A stretch of 64,000 bases of DNA from JANXSS01 sp040385645 (GCA_040385645.1 JAZKGZ010000004.1:124001-188000), one strand, 5' to 3'; positions 1 to 8,881 are shown, numbered from the stretch's first letter. Notes: a model not told the origin generated them from the letters alone. Translations and numbers: made by a program.

Positions 1-579
1 GATATTATTGATTTCTTGCTCCAGCGTTACCGGGTTGTCGATCTGCATACCCAGCAGATCGATGATCATACAACCGTTATCGGTCAACGCTGGGTTACCG
101 TCACGCAGGCGCAGGCGCGGTGTGCCACCCAACGCAGCCAGCTTTCCGGCTACGACCGCATGCGCCATCGGAATGACCTCGACCGGCAACGGAAAAGCGC
201 CCAAGCGCTCGACTAGTTTGGAGGCGTCGGCAATGCAGATGAAGCGCTCCGCAACTGAGGCGACGATTTTCTCCCGGGTCAGGGCAGCACCGCCACCTTT
301 TATCATGGCGCCATAACCGGTGATTTCATCGGCGCCGTCGATGTAAATAGGCATGAATGCCACGTCGTTCAAATTGAACACGGTGATGCCGTGCGAGCGT
401 AACCGCGTGGCGGTCGCTTCCGAAGACGCTACTGCACCTTTGATGGTGTTCCGAACGGTAGCCAAAGCGTCGATAAAAAAGTTCGCGGTTGAACCCGTAC
501 CGATCCCAACGATTTCACCTTGAACGACATATTGAAGGGCGGCCTGCGCCACTGCTTGCTTTAATTCATCTTGGGTCAT
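1..579 (-). CDS. rpiA: Ribose-5-phosphate isomerase A, 3' end cut by the window edge
   Basis: It interconverts ribose-5-phosphate and ribulose-5-phosphate in the non-oxidative pentose phosphate pathway (cytosol). The visible 193 codons start at ATG 579-577 and read MTQDELKQAVAQAAL, followed by the family signatures GIGTGSTANFF (substrate phosphate loop), DGADEI and KGGGAALTREK (catalytic acid and lysine region). E. coli RpiA has 219 residues, so roughly 25 C-terminal residues lie beyond base 1. No strong ribosome binding site is visible before this ATG. The gene matters locally because a damaged partial copy of it lies upstream at 1478-1772, on the far side of a toxin-antitoxin pair. The family assignment is secure from the motifs. 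Confidence 0.95.
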   Translation of the reverse strand, partial: MTQDELKQAVAQAALQYVVQGEIVGIGTGSTANFFIDALATVRNTIKGAVASSEATATRLRSHGITVFNLNDVAFMPIYIDGADEITGYGAMIKGGGAALTREKIVASVAERFICIADASKLVERLGAFPLPVEVIPMAHAVVAGKLAALGGTPRLRLRDGNPALTDNGCMIIDLLGMQIDNPVTLEQEINNI

Positions 580-721
580 GCTGAATGATCATATATTTTA
601 GTGAAAAATTTTAGGGACGACAGCATTCGTCGACAGTGTCGGAAAGCCGTCTTAAGCAAATTACATGCTTCTCCCCTTCGAGTGCTATGCGGTGTTACGG
701 CAAAGTTTATGGCAAAGCCTC

Positions 722-1132
722 CTAAGGATCGATGACCTCAAGCCCTCCAGCCTTGAATGAGCTAGTGTCGCGTGTCGCCGCTACCGTGCCATGCGTGGCG
801 GCGGTAGCGGTAATGTAGCCGTCTGCCTTGGCAACAGTTTTGCCCTCTGCCCTAGCCCGTGCCATCAGCTCGCCATACGTTTTGGAGGTGCCCAAATCGA
901 AGGCCAGTACGCGGCCGGCGAAGTTCGGCAACACCTCATCCTCTAACCGTTCTTGATAGATCGTGCGGCGCTTGCCCTCGGGCATCGTCGCAAGACTATA
1001 GCGCAGCTCTACAACGGTGATGGCCGACAAATACGGCGTTTCAATAGCCTGAGCATCAATCCAAGCCAGCACGTTGGAATCCGGTTCAACCTTCCACAGT
1101 TCGGATAGAACGTTGGTGTCAATAACGATCAT
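722..1132 (-). CDS. PIN-domain ribonuclease toxin, FitB/VapC type
   Basis: This 136-residue protein is a complete PIN-domain toxin of a type II toxin-antitoxin system, expected to be a Mg2+-dependent ribonuclease. It opens with MIVIDTNVLSEL. The acidic active-site set is D5, E42 (VVELRYS), D104 (AKADGYI) and D122 (TRDTSSF), which is the spacing I recall for gonococcal FitB. Its ATG overlaps the stop of the antitoxin gene upstream by four bases (1129-1132), so the two are translationally coupled. It sits between intact rpiA and the decayed rpiA copy, which suggests that it arrived with a DNA insertion. The cellular target cannot be read from the sequence. Confidence 0.9.
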   Translation of the reverse strand: MIVIDTNVLSELWKVEPDSNVLAWIDAQAIETPYLSAITVVELRYSLATMPEGKRRTIYQERLEDEVLPNFAGRVLAFDLGTSKTYGELMARARAEGKTVAKADGYITATAATHGTVAATRDTSSFKAGGLEVIDP

Positions 1133-1386
1133 TCAAATCTCAACGGCTCGGCAGGCGTCTTGTCGCGTACGCTCTCAAACAAGGCGTGTTCTTCATCGTT
1201 CAGGCCGCCAGCCTCGCGGGCAATGGAAACCAGCAAGGAACCCAGCTTGACGCGCTTGGCTGCCCGGGTGGCTTCTTCCAGAACAAAGCGGATTTCTGCC
1301 TCTGTGCTGCGGCCATGATGTGCAGCACGTACACGAAGAGCGCGATGCACAGCGTCAGGCAAGTTTGTTACATTTGCTGTTGCCAT
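1129..1386 (-). CDS. Ribbon-helix-helix antitoxin, FitA/VapB type
   Basis: It encodes an 85-residue partner of the PIN toxin. The N-terminus (MATANVTNLPDAVHRAL) is the short beta strand plus first helix of a ribbon-helix-helix (Arc/MetJ-like) DNA-binding fold, followed by RAAHHGRSTEAEIRFVLEEA for the rest of the fold. The C-terminal half should wrap around and block the toxin, and the dimer normally represses its own promoter. I place the start at ATG 1386-1384 because GGAGGG lies seven bases upstream. An in-frame ATG at 1401 overlaps that ribosome binding site and would add only MEGYQ, so it is unlikely to be used. Confidence 0.88.
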   Translation of the reverse strand: MATANVTNLPDAVHRALRVRAAHHGRSTEAEIRFVLEEATRAAKRVKLGSLLVSIAREAGGLNDEEHALFESVRDKTPAEPLRFE

Positions 1387-1477
1387 TTGGTAGCCCTCCA
1401 CCGAAATGCTATCAATGACACCATTTTATGGCACATGATGCCAAACGACAAACGATGCTATTACAGCGTGGTCAAAT

Positions 1478-1772
1478 CAGTCAGTGCTGGCTTGCCGTCG
1501 CGCAGGCGTAACCGCGGTCTGCCGCCCAACGCAGCCGGCTTTCTGGCGACGACTGCAGGCACCATCGGAATGACTGCGACCCGTGCCTCCCATTGATCAT
1601 GGCACCATTGCCCGTAATTTCATCGGCACCGTCAATATATACCGGCATAGATGCCACGTCGTTTAGATTGAAACAGGATGTCTTGCGAGCGCAGGCGCGT
1701 TGCAGTAGCTTTTGACGATGCCACTGCGCCTTTAATCGTGTGTCGAATGGTGGCCAAAGCGTCGATAAAAAA
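1478..1772 (-). pseudogene. Decayed partial duplicate of rpiA
   Basis: Plus-strand bases here align with the rpiA coding region at about 90-480 and remain clearly similar. Matching stretches include gccgcccaacgcagcc against gtgccacccaacgcagcc, catagatgccacgtcgttta against the copy near 350, and the end ggccaaagcgtcgataaaaa against 459-478. A block of about 103 bases present in rpiA (between about 185 and 295) is missing, which removes the KGGGAALTREK region and breaks the frame. Neither end of the gene is present. The homology stops exactly after the stop codon of the unrecognised gene at 1773. This is a dead fragment, not a functional isomerase. Confidence 0.85.
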
Positions 1773-2837
1773 TTAACGAGGAATTCGAAAAGCAGCGCTG
1801 GGTAACCTCCTATAAACCAAACTGGAATGTAAAGGCCCCATACTTGCCGCCCTAATATCTCTTTGAATCAAACGGTTGTTGTATTCATTGGCTAACGCTT
1901 GAATCTCGTTTTTTGTCGTGTAACGATGGCCATCCAGACACACCGCATTCCACCCCACAATATTCAACAGATGACAGCCTAGTGGGTTACCGTGCGCAAA
2001 GCTAAATTCACGGTTAGTCAATGTCAGTTCACGGGGCGCCTTTATATGCTTTAGCGCCTGCAGCAGGTAGACCTCTCTTCCACTGTCGACCTGCATATTA
2101 CTCAGATTAAGTTTTAGTGTGGCTAACTGCCCCGATCGGCGCAATGCATCCAGGGTTTTTCCGGTAAGTTCCAGAGGCATGTGGGAACTGCTGAAATCGA
2201 ACTGAACGTTTCTGAGGTACTCGATTTTTTCTTTTTCCGCGAGCGATTTCAAGACATCTAACGTCATCGCGATTTGCCATTTGTTTAGTTTGGCAAAAGG
2301 GACATCGATGTCTGTAGCGCAAAAAAAATTGTTCGTTACTCGTGTTTTAAATGTTGCCTTGTTTGTTTCCATCGCAAGCATCGAAAATTCCCTCAAAACG
2401 GGATGCATATCGACGATGCACATAATGTCCGGATCAGCTTTAACAACCGCTTTCGCTGCCGCATTAAAGGATCTGCTGACCAGCATTGGTGCACCAGATA
2501 ATGCTATTGCTGCTAAAAAATTCGAGTGCTTCTTGCGCTGTGACGCGTCTGCCTTAATGCCTTCTTTAAAGTTGCTCAGAATTTTGACCAACACATCGTG
2601 ACACAACGCCACATTGGCGGGCATGTCCTTCTTGAAAGCATTCTTTTTTAGTGGTTTAAGTTGCGGTCGCACAGGCCGTAATTGCGACGCAAAGCCCGGC
2701 ACAGTCGACCGCGGTTCACTATTTGCTGGCATTGCTTCCTTTGCTGCTTGACTCGGATTCGACGATGGCACCCCCTTTTCTAACAATCCTTGACCTGCTG
2801 CTAGTGCAATAGAATTTGTATTTTCTCGTGTGCGCAT
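1773..2837 (-). CDS. Unrecognised 354-residue protein, possible effector-like
   Basis: I do not recognise this protein. The first 70 or so residues are polar, rich in Ser, Pro and Ala, and apparently disordered (MRTRENTNSIALAAGQG...). The rest is mostly helical, with leucine-spaced segments such as LRNVQFDF, LATLKLNLSNMQV and PRELTLTNREFSF that resemble weak leucine-rich-repeat strands. A disordered N-terminus on an LRR-like body is a layout seen in secreted effectors, but that is only an analogy. Start ATG 2837-2835 is preferred because GAGGG lies five bases upstream; an in-frame TTG at 2849 overlaps that site. The base composition looks more AT-rich than in the neighbours. Its stop codon abuts the broken rpiA copy, so the C-terminus may have been altered by the rearrangement. 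Confidence 0.6.
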   Translation of the reverse strand: MRTRENTNSIALAAGQGLLEKGVPSSNPSQAAKEAMPANSEPRSTVPGFASQLRPVRPQLKPLKKNAFKKDMPANVALCHDVLVKILSNFKEGIKADASQRKKHSNFLAAIALSGAPMLVSRSFNAAAKAVVKADPDIMCIVDMHPVLREFSMLAMETNKATFKTRVTNNFFCATDIDVPFAKLNKWQIAMTLDVLKSLAEKEKIEYLRNVQFDFSSSHMPLELTGKTLDALRRSGQLATLKLNLSNMQVDSGREVYLLQALKHIKAPRELTLTNREFSFAHGNPLGCHLLNIVGWNAVCLDGHRYTTKNEIQALANEYNNRLIQRDIRAASMGPLHSSLVYRRLPSAAFRIPR

Positions 2838-2975
2838 CGTCGCCCTCAATTTATAGCTACCCTTGTTGCCAGACCCGCGCAGAGTGTACAGCGGCGAGAT
2901 GCCATTTTAATAATACTTGAAGATATATGACATAACCGCTGGCAGACAAAAGGCATTTAAACAGTGGCACCCTGC

Positions 2976-3677
2976 CTATCGATTAAAACGAACCTCATGT
3001 AACCGACTGGCCGCCATTGCCAACGACTTAACCCGCGCCCAATCGCCAGCCCTGATCGCATCTTTCGGCGTCAACCACGAACCGCCTACACAGGCGACGT
3101 TGTGGCAAGCTAGAAAACTCGGAGCGGTCTCTTGCGAAATGCCGCCAGTAGGGCAAAACGTTATATCCGGCAATGGCCCGGCGATTGCGTTCAGCATTCC
3201 CACACCACCGGCGGGCACTGCGGGAAACAACTTCAATTGCAGGAAGCCGGCAGCGCGCGCGCTCATGATTTCGGACGGTGTCATTACCCCGGGTAGTAAC
3301 GGCAAGCCGCTGGAGTGGGCTGCGGCAATCAATGCTGGCGTCAGGCCCGGTGAAACACCGAAGACTGCCCCGGCATCGCGTGCGGCAACAAATTCTTCAG
3401 GCTGAGTCAGAGTTCCGACGCCGACGATCGCACACGGCACGGCATCGACGATGGCTCTAATCGCCGCTAACCCATGTACCGTGCGCAACGTTATTTCGAG
3501 CACGCGGATGCCGCCTTCTACCAAGGCACGCGCCAAAGGCACGGCATGTGCCAAGTCTTCGATGGCAATAACCGGAATGACCGGCGATGCATGCATGATG
3601 TCGAGCAGAACGTTGGCGTTGTTGCCGACGGTATTACCGGCGTCGTTACCAAATTTATTATTACTCGAACCGCTCAT
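2976..3677 (-). CDS. eda: KDPG aldolase (2-dehydro-3-deoxyphosphogluconate aldolase)
   Basis: It cleaves 2-keto-3-deoxy-6-phosphogluconate to pyruvate and glyceraldehyde-3-phosphate, the last step of the Entner-Doudoroff pathway. The class I aldolase (beta/alpha)8 signatures are present: EITLRT with the catalytic Glu61, VGVGTL, and LKLFPA with the Schiff-base Lys149. There is an Asn-rich extension of about 20 residues at the N-terminus that E. coli Eda lacks. The first ATG overlaps the edd stop by four bases, so the extension follows from the coupled start; an internal start near residue 28 (MHASPVIPV) would give the usual length. It is cotranscribed with edd. Confidence 0.95.
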   Translation of the reverse strand: MSGSSNNKFGNDAGNTVGNNANVLLDIMHASPVIPVIAIEDLAHAVPLARALVEGGIRVLEITLRTVHGLAAIRAIVDAVPCAIVGVGTLTQPEEFVAARDAGAVFGVSPGLTPALIAAAHSSGLPLLPGVMTPSEIMSARAAGFLQLKLFPAVPAGGVGMLNAIAGPLPDITFCPTGGISQETAPSFLACHNVACVGGSWLTPKDAIRAGDWARVKSLAMAASRLHEVRFNR

Positions 3678-5533
3678 GCTGCTTCCTTTTGCGCGACTGT
3701 TGTAACTGGAACCGGTGGCAGGCCGAAAGTCGTGGCACCCTCTTCCGCGATACTCACCGCATGCCTAAACATGGCAAACAACTCCCGACCCATACCGGTC
3801 TCATTTGCCGACAAGTCTGTATCAGGCATCCCGCGTGACTCCCATTCGGCGGTATCTACCAATGCCGTCAGAATGCCGGCTTCACCATCGACACGAATCA
3901 TGTCGCCATCGCGCACCCGGCCCAGCGGGCCGCCGAGCAGCGCTTCCGGAGAAACGTGTATTGCAGACGGTACCTTGCCGGACGCGCCGGACATACGGCC
4001 ATCCGTCACTAGCGCTACATGTCGGCCGGCGTCCTGCAGACTGCCGAGTGCCGGCGTCAGTTCATGCAGCTCCGGCATGCCATTGGCGCGTGGCCCCTGG
4101 AATCGCAATACGGCGACGAAATCCCGATTCAGCGCGCCCGCCTTGTAGGCGTCGTTGAATGCGTGCTGGGAATCGAAAACGATCGCTGGCGCCTCGACAA
4201 TCCGATGCTCGGGTTTAACCGCTGAAATTTTCATCACCGCCCGACCAAGATTACCTTGCATCAAGCGCAAGCCGCCATCATGCGAAAAAGGCGCGGCAGC
4301 AGTTCGCAAGACATTATCGTCGCCACTGGCCGCTGGGGAGGTGCGCCATACTACTTCGTCATTCTGCAATACCGGTTCGCTGCAATGTGTGCGCAATGTT
4401 TTGCCCATTATGGTGTGCACATCTTCGTGTAGCAAGCCGGCATCGAGCAGTTCGCGGATGACGAAGCCCGTGCCGCCGGCGGCCTGAAAGTGGTTCACAT
4501 CGGCTTCGCCGTTGGGATAAATGCGGGTCAGCAGTGGCGTTATGGTCGATAGCTCATTGAAATCATCCCAGTCGACGACGATACCGGCAGCCTTGGCAAT
4601 CGCTACCAGGTGCAAGGTATGATTGGTCGAGCCGCCCGTGGCGAGCAAGGCGATGATTGCATTGACGATCGACTTTTCGTCGACCAGGCGCCCTACAGGC
4701 GTATAAGCATTGCTAATCGCCGAAATCTCGACGGCTCGCCGTGCGGCTGCAACTGTGAGCGCATCGCGCAGCGGCGTGTTCGGCGTGACGAATGCCGCAC
4801 CTGGCAAATGCAAACCCATCACCTCCATCACCATTTGATTACTGTTGGCGGTGCCATAGAAAGTACAAGTCCCGGCACCGTGATACGACTGCATTTCGGC
4901 TTCGAGTAATTCGGCCCGCCCGACTTTGCCTTGGGCGTACAACTGCCGCGTCTTGGCTTTCTGTGAATTCGGCATGCCCGAGGTCATCGGCCCGGCCGGG
5001 ATGAATACTGCTGGCAAGTGGCCGAAGTGCAATGCACCGATCAAAAGACCGGGAACGATCTTGTCGCATACCCCAAGGTAGACGGCCGCGTCGTACATGT
5101 TGTGCGACAGAGCCACCGCGGTGGCCATGGCGATCGTGTCGCGGGAAAACAGCGACAGCTCCATGCCTGGACGGCCTTGTGTCACGCCGTCGCACATCGC
5201 CGGTGTGCCGCCGGCAAATTGTGCAACGCCACCCGCCTGCCGCACGGCGTTTTTTATGATCTGTGGAAAGCGCTCGAATGGTTGATGTGCGGAAAGCATA
5301 TCGTTATAAGCCGAAACGATCGCTACGGAAGCCTGGCGATCTTCCCGCAATGCCAATTTGTCGTTAGCCGGAAATGCTGCAAAGCCGTGTGCCAGGTTGG
5401 TGCAGGCAAGGGCACCGCGCTGCACGCCGTTTTGTTTTGCAGACTCCATGCGGGCGAGGTAAGCCGCGCGGTACGGCCGACTTTTTGCAACGATGCGCTG
5501 GGTGACTGCAGTGATGGTCGGGTGAAGCGACAT
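3674..5533 (-). CDS. edd: Phosphogluconate dehydratase
   Basis: It dehydrates 6-phosphogluconate to KDPG, the first committed step of the Entner-Doudoroff pathway. The 619-residue product belongs to the IlvD/Edd family of iron-sulfur dehydratases. Cluster-ligand regions are visible at MCDGVTQGRPGMELSL and YLGVCDKIVPGLL, and the C-terminal half contains the family signature VTDGRMSGASGKVPSAIH. I chose ATG 5533-5531 (MSLHPTITAVTQRI), which gives the family length (E. coli Edd has 603). An upstream in-frame ATG at 5635 would add 34 residues with no family similarity. It forms an operon with eda, whose start overlaps its stop. Confidence 0.96.
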   Translation of the reverse strand: MSLHPTITAVTQRIVAKSRPYRAAYLARMESAKQNGVQRGALACTNLAHGFAAFPANDKLALREDRQASVAIVSAYNDMLSAHQPFERFPQIIKNAVRQAGGVAQFAGGTPAMCDGVTQGRPGMELSLFSRDTIAMATAVALSHNMYDAAVYLGVCDKIVPGLLIGALHFGHLPAVFIPAGPMTSGMPNSQKAKTRQLYAQGKVGRAELLEAEMQSYHGAGTCTFYGTANSNQMVMEVMGLHLPGAAFVTPNTPLRDALTVAAARRAVEISAISNAYTPVGRLVDEKSIVNAIIALLATGGSTNHTLHLVAIAKAAGIVVDWDDFNELSTITPLLTRIYPNGEADVNHFQAAGGTGFVIRELLDAGLLHEDVHTIMGKTLRTHCSEPVLQNDEVVWRTSPAASGDDNVLRTAAAPFSHDGGLRLMQGNLGRAVMKISAVKPEHRIVEAPAIVFDSQHAFNDAYKAGALNRDFVAVLRFQGPRANGMPELHELTPALGSLQDAGRHVALVTDGRMSGASGKVPSAIHVSPEALLGGPLGRVRDGDMIRVDGEAGILTALVDTAEWESRGMPDTDLSANETGMGRELFAMFRHAVSIAEEGATTFGLPPVPVTTVAQKEAA

Positions 5534-5901
5534 GGGCGAGCCTTTGTGACAACGTGATAGTCGAAAAATGTCTGTTGGAAATTTTACACCACAGACTACA
5601 ACAGAACGGGTGTTAAGGCCTGTCAGAAAAGTCATTGAAGCGAACGCTAAAACGAACGCCTGACGCGAATTCTAAAGTGCATACCAGCCGCGACATATTT
5701 CTCAAATCGAAACTATTTTTACGAAAGATTACTAAATTCGTAATTTTTTTGGGAACCGTCAATAGCGACCATCAAAACGCGCGGTAATATCGAGGCCTGC
5801 ATAAACGATATCTTTTTATTAATATCGGGTCTGACATTCTCTTCAATGTCGTTCGCAATACCAGATATCAACTGGTAAATATAAATTAAGGGGTTGGAGT
5901 T
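5534..5901. promoter_or_regulatory. Divergent intergenic region with stacked inverted repeats
   Basis: This 368-base region separates edd (minus) from the acyltransferase gene (plus) and must hold both promoters. It is AT-rich. Four dyads are visible: ATTAC-N7-GTAAT at 5728-5744, CGATAT-N10-ATATCG at 5806-5827, GACATT-N6-AATGTC at 5833-5850 and TACCAG-N7-CTGGTA at 5859-5877. The last three follow each other within 72 bases directly upstream of the acyltransferase start. They could be operators or a folded leader. I cannot assign a regulator. HexR would be the natural candidate for edd in gammaproteobacteria, but the site is not a clear match. Confidence 0.5.
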
Positions 5902-7080
5902 TTGAAAGTATGCGATTCGACGGTATCGAACAATTTCAAAGCGGGAGAAAGTCTCGGTGCAATCGACGCCTTGCGCGGCTATGCAATCCTAATGGTGCTT
6001 GCCGCACATGCGGTGCCACCAAATCTGGTGTGGCCGGCGAGACGGCTCATGCTCATGGGATTTTTCGGGGTGCAGCTGTTTTTCATCGCTTCGGCTGTAA
6101 CGTTGCTAATGTCCTGGTCGCGCAGCGATCAGTCGTTCGGCTTAAAAAACTGTCGCTTTTTCATCCACCGTTTTTTTAGGATCGCACCGTTATATTTTTT
6201 GGCAATCGCATTTTACTGGGTGGTCGATAACACGACGCGTGCGGATTTCGATGTCGAGCGGCTGATTTCGACGCTGCTTTTTGTAAACACATGGAGCCCT
6301 CATCTGCTGCCGACCACCGGAGGCTGGAAACCGGTGCCTGGAGGTTGGAGCATTAGTGTCGAATTTTGTTTTTATTTTGTTTTTCCGATCCTTGCACTTG
6401 CCGTCACGAACATGCGACGCGCTTTACTGTTCGTAGCAGTCGCTTACGTCATCATGCTTGCAACGGCCGTGTACGGGCAGACGCTCTATGCAGAAATTAC
6501 AGCCGTCGAGCGTTCTAACTTTCTCTATTTCTGGTTTCCGAACCAGTTGATCGTCTTCGCTATCGGTTTTCTACTTTACCGATGCTTGGCATCGCAAACG
6601 ATATGCGATTTCGTTGCCCGCAGCCGCATATCGACGCCAATCGCTAGCGCATTCATGCTAGCCGCGACATTCGCTTTATCCTATATCGGTCTGGAAAAAG
6701 AAGGTATCGCACCGACCCATTTGCTGATGTCGGTTTGCTTCGCTGCTTGGTCACTTGTCATGCTTTTAAAGCCCGACCGACTGATCGTAAACCGGTTTAT
6801 TACCGCTATCGGCAAGGTGAGTTTTAGCATCTATATCGTTCACTTTGCTTTGTTAAAACTAGTGAGCTATGGCATGGAGGCGCTATGGCCTTTCGGCAAA
6901 GAAGGGGTGCTCTCTTTACCTTATACAATGTTCCTGCTAGCGATTGCGTTAGGCATGAGCTACGCAATTTCCGTCATTACCTATCGGACGATCGAGCAAC
7001 CTCTCGTCCAGCTTGGCAAGCGGTTGGCAGAAAACCTGCCGGCCAAACTGTTTTCAGCCAGGCAGTCTGGTATCGGCTGA
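5902..7080 (+). CDS. Membrane acyltransferase, acyltransferase-3 (OafA/NodX-like) family
   Basis: This is an integral inner-membrane enzyme of 392 residues that transfers acyl groups, typically acetyl, to sugars of surface polysaccharides or related molecules. It begins with the family motif region AIDALRGYAILMVLAAHAV, with the conserved Arg in LRG and the His in AAHA. About ten hydrophobic helices follow, and the loop sequence GGWSISVEFCFYFVFP is typical of the family. The start is TTG 5902-5904, with AAGGGG eight bases upstream; the first in-frame ATGs lie after the LRG motif and would remove it. The acceptor substrate is unknown. It does not belong functionally with pgi downstream. Its lower GC than neighbouring genes suggests later acquisition. 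Confidence 0.85.
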   Translation: MKVCDSTVSNNFKAGESLGAIDALRGYAILMVLAAHAVPPNLVWPARRLMLMGFFGVQLFFIASAVTLLMSWSRSDQSFGLKNCRFFIHRFFRIAPLYFLAIAFYWVVDNTTRADFDVERLISTLLFVNTWSPHLLPTTGGWKPVPGGWSISVEFCFYFVFPILALAVTNMRRALLFVAVAYVIMLATAVYGQTLYAEITAVERSNFLYFWFPNQLIVFAIGFLLYRCLASQTICDFVARSRISTPIASAFMLAATFALSYIGLEKEGIAPTHLLMSVCFAAWSLVMLLKPDRLIVNRFITAIGKVSFSIYIVHFALLKLVSYGMEALWPFGKEGVLSLPYTMFLLAIALGMSYAISVITYRTIEQPLVQLGKRLAENLPAKLFSARQSGIG

Positions 7081-7097
7081 AGGATCTTTCGGGCTCT

Positions 7098-7126
7098 TTT
7101 CAATAGACGTTGTATTGCGGTATAGT
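7098..7126 (+). promoter_or_regulatory. Candidate sigma-70 promoter for pgi-zwf-tal
   Basis: TTTCAA at 7098-7103 and TATAGT at 7121-7126 are separated by 17 bases, and lie about 70 bases before the pgi start codon in the gap after the acyltransferase gene. The match is partial in the -35 box and good in the -10 box. Confidence 0.4.
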
Positions 7127-7198
7127 CGGTCGCGTTCCACCGTACCGACTTCCACCTTACAAATTTCCGTCCCAAAACTCGAGCACGAGCCATTCTGC

Positions 7199-8881
7199 AT
7201 GCGCCAACCCGCCCTGACCGAAAGTCTTGCCTACGCCGATCTGCGCACGCACCACGCGGCCGCCTCGACATGGAACATGCGCGATCTCTTCGCAGCGGAC
7301 CCGCGTCGATTCACAGATTTTTCTCTGGAGGCGGCGGGCCTGTTTCTAGATTATTCGAAAAACCACGTCAGCAGAGAAACTATGGCGATGCTCTGCGCTC
7401 TGGCACAGGAGCGCGGTGTGGCACAACTTCGCGATCGCATGTTTGCCGGAGAAAAAATCAATATCACGGAACAGCGCGCCGTATTGCACGTGGCCTTACG
7501 TGCACCGAAGAATTGTGGGGTGATGGTCGATGGACGAGATGTCAATGCAGACGTGCACGCAGTACTCGATCAAATCAGTGCTTTCGCAGAGCGCGTGCGT
7601 AGCGGCGAGTGGGTCGGTGCCACCGGCAAGCCGGTAAAAACGGTTGTCAACATCGGTATCGGTGGCTCGTTTCTGGGCCCCAAGATGGCATATCACGCGC
7701 TGCGCACGTCTTGCCATCCCGACCTGGCGTTTCATTTCGTCTCCAACGTCGATGCCAATGAACTCGAAGCGTTGTTGCCGCAACTCGATCCACACACCAC
7801 GCTTTTTATCGTCGCCTCCAAAACCTTCGGCACCGCCGAGACGATGTTGAACGCCCATGCCGCACGCGCTTGGACGGTCGCACATTGCGGTGCCGAATCG
7901 CCGGCGCGGCACTTCGTCGCGGTCTCGACCAATCTGGAGGCCGTGCTCGAATTCGGCATCAACGAAGCCAACATGTTTGGTTTCTGGGAATGGGTAGGTG
8001 GCCGTTACTCGGTCTGGTCGGCGGTCGGCCTGGCACTGATGCTGGCAATCGGCCCTTCAGGATTCAAAGCCTTTTTGGCGGGTGCCCACGCCATGGATCG
8101 GCATTTTCAGGAAGCCCCGCTGGAACGTAACATGCCGGTGGTAATGGCGATGCTGGGCGTGTGGTACCGCAATTTCTTTGGTTGCGGCTCGCTATCGATT
8201 GCGCCCTACTGGCAAGACCTGCAATACCTGCCAGGCTATCTGCAACAACTGGATATGGAAAGCAACGGCAAACGGGTCACACGAGACGGTGCGGCGGTAC
8301 AAACCAGCACCGCTCCGGTGATCTGGGGCGACGTCGGTACCAACGGGCAGCACGCTTACTTCCAGTTGCTGCACCAGGGTACAGAAGCCGTACCCGTCGA
8401 TTTCATCACCGTACTGCGAGAACCAGCGACGTTGGGAAAGCACCACACCGCATTGCTGGCAAACTGCCTGGCCCAGTCGGCAGCGCTCATGCGCGGCAAG
8501 ACCGAAGACGAAGCCAGAGCCGAATTGCGAGCGGCTAGTGGCGAGGCACAATACATCGCAGAAGACGAAGCAGCCCTTGAAGCAGCTATCGAGGCGCTGG
8601 TGCCGCATAAAACATTTCCCGGAAATCGCCCGAGCAACACATTGCTGCTGCCAGCAATGACGCCAGCAGCACTGGGCGCATTAATTGCTCTATACGAACA
8701 CAAAACCTTCGTACAGGGTGTAATCTGGGACGTCAACAGTTTTGACCAATGGGGCGTGGAATTGGGCAAGGCGCTGGCAAAGGACGTTGAAACAGCGTTG
8801 ACGGCACCGAGCCAGCCCTTGCATGCCGTGCACGACAGTTCAACCGCTGGTCTGATCGAACGGATTCGGGCCGCCCGCTAG
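7199..8881 (+). CDS. pgi: Glucose-6-phosphate isomerase
   Basis: It interconverts glucose-6-phosphate and fructose-6-phosphate in the cytosol. The 560-residue product carries the SIS-fold signatures NIGIGGSFLGPKM and VASKTFGTAETM, then GGRYSVWSAVG, and near the end DVNSFDQWGVELGK. I chose ATG 7199 (MRQPALTESLAYADL) because it gives the usual family length. The open frame extends upstream to 7013, but that part overlaps the preceding gene and has no family similarity. No clear ribosome binding site precedes the ATG. It heads a plus-strand run pgi-zwf-tal. In this cycle Pgi can return fructose-6-phosphate to glucose-6-phosphate for Zwf and then Edd/Eda. Confidence 0.96.
   Translation: MRQPALTESLAYADLRTHHAAASTWNMRDLFAADPRRFTDFSLEAAGLFLDYSKNHVSRETMAMLCALAQERGVAQLRDRMFAGEKINITEQRAVLHVALRAPKNCGVMVDGRDVNADVHAVLDQISAFAERVRSGEWVGATGKPVKTVVNIGIGGSFLGPKMAYHALRTSCHPDLAFHFVSNVDANELEALLPQLDPHTTLFIVASKTFGTAETMLNAHAARAWTVAHCGAESPARHFVAVSTNLEAVLEFGINEANMFGFWEWVGGRYSVWSAVGLALMLAIGPSGFKAFLAGAHAMDRHFQEAPLERNMPVVMAMLGVWYRNFFGCGSLSIAPYWQDLQYLPGYLQQLDMESNGKRVTRDGAAVQTSTAPVIWGDVGTNGQHAYFQLLHQGTEAVPVDFITVLREPATLGKHHTALLANCLAQSAALMRGKTEDEARAELRAASGEAQYIAEDEAALEAAIEALVPHKTFPGNRPSNTLLLPAMTPAALGALIALYEHKTFVQGVIWDVNSFDQWGVELGKALAKDVETALTAPSQPLHAVHDSSTAGLIERIRAAR

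Noticed and set aside
1186..1596. 136-codon plus-strand open frame across the antitoxin and the rpiA remnant
   Set aside because: It runs antisense to the antitoxin gene and through a pseudogene, without a ribosome binding site or recognisable composition.
5728..5744. HexR operator upstream of edd
   Set aside because: ATTAC-N7-GTAAT resembles the general shape of the gammaproteobacterial HexR site but does not match it well, and no hexR gene is seen; I listed only the dyad.
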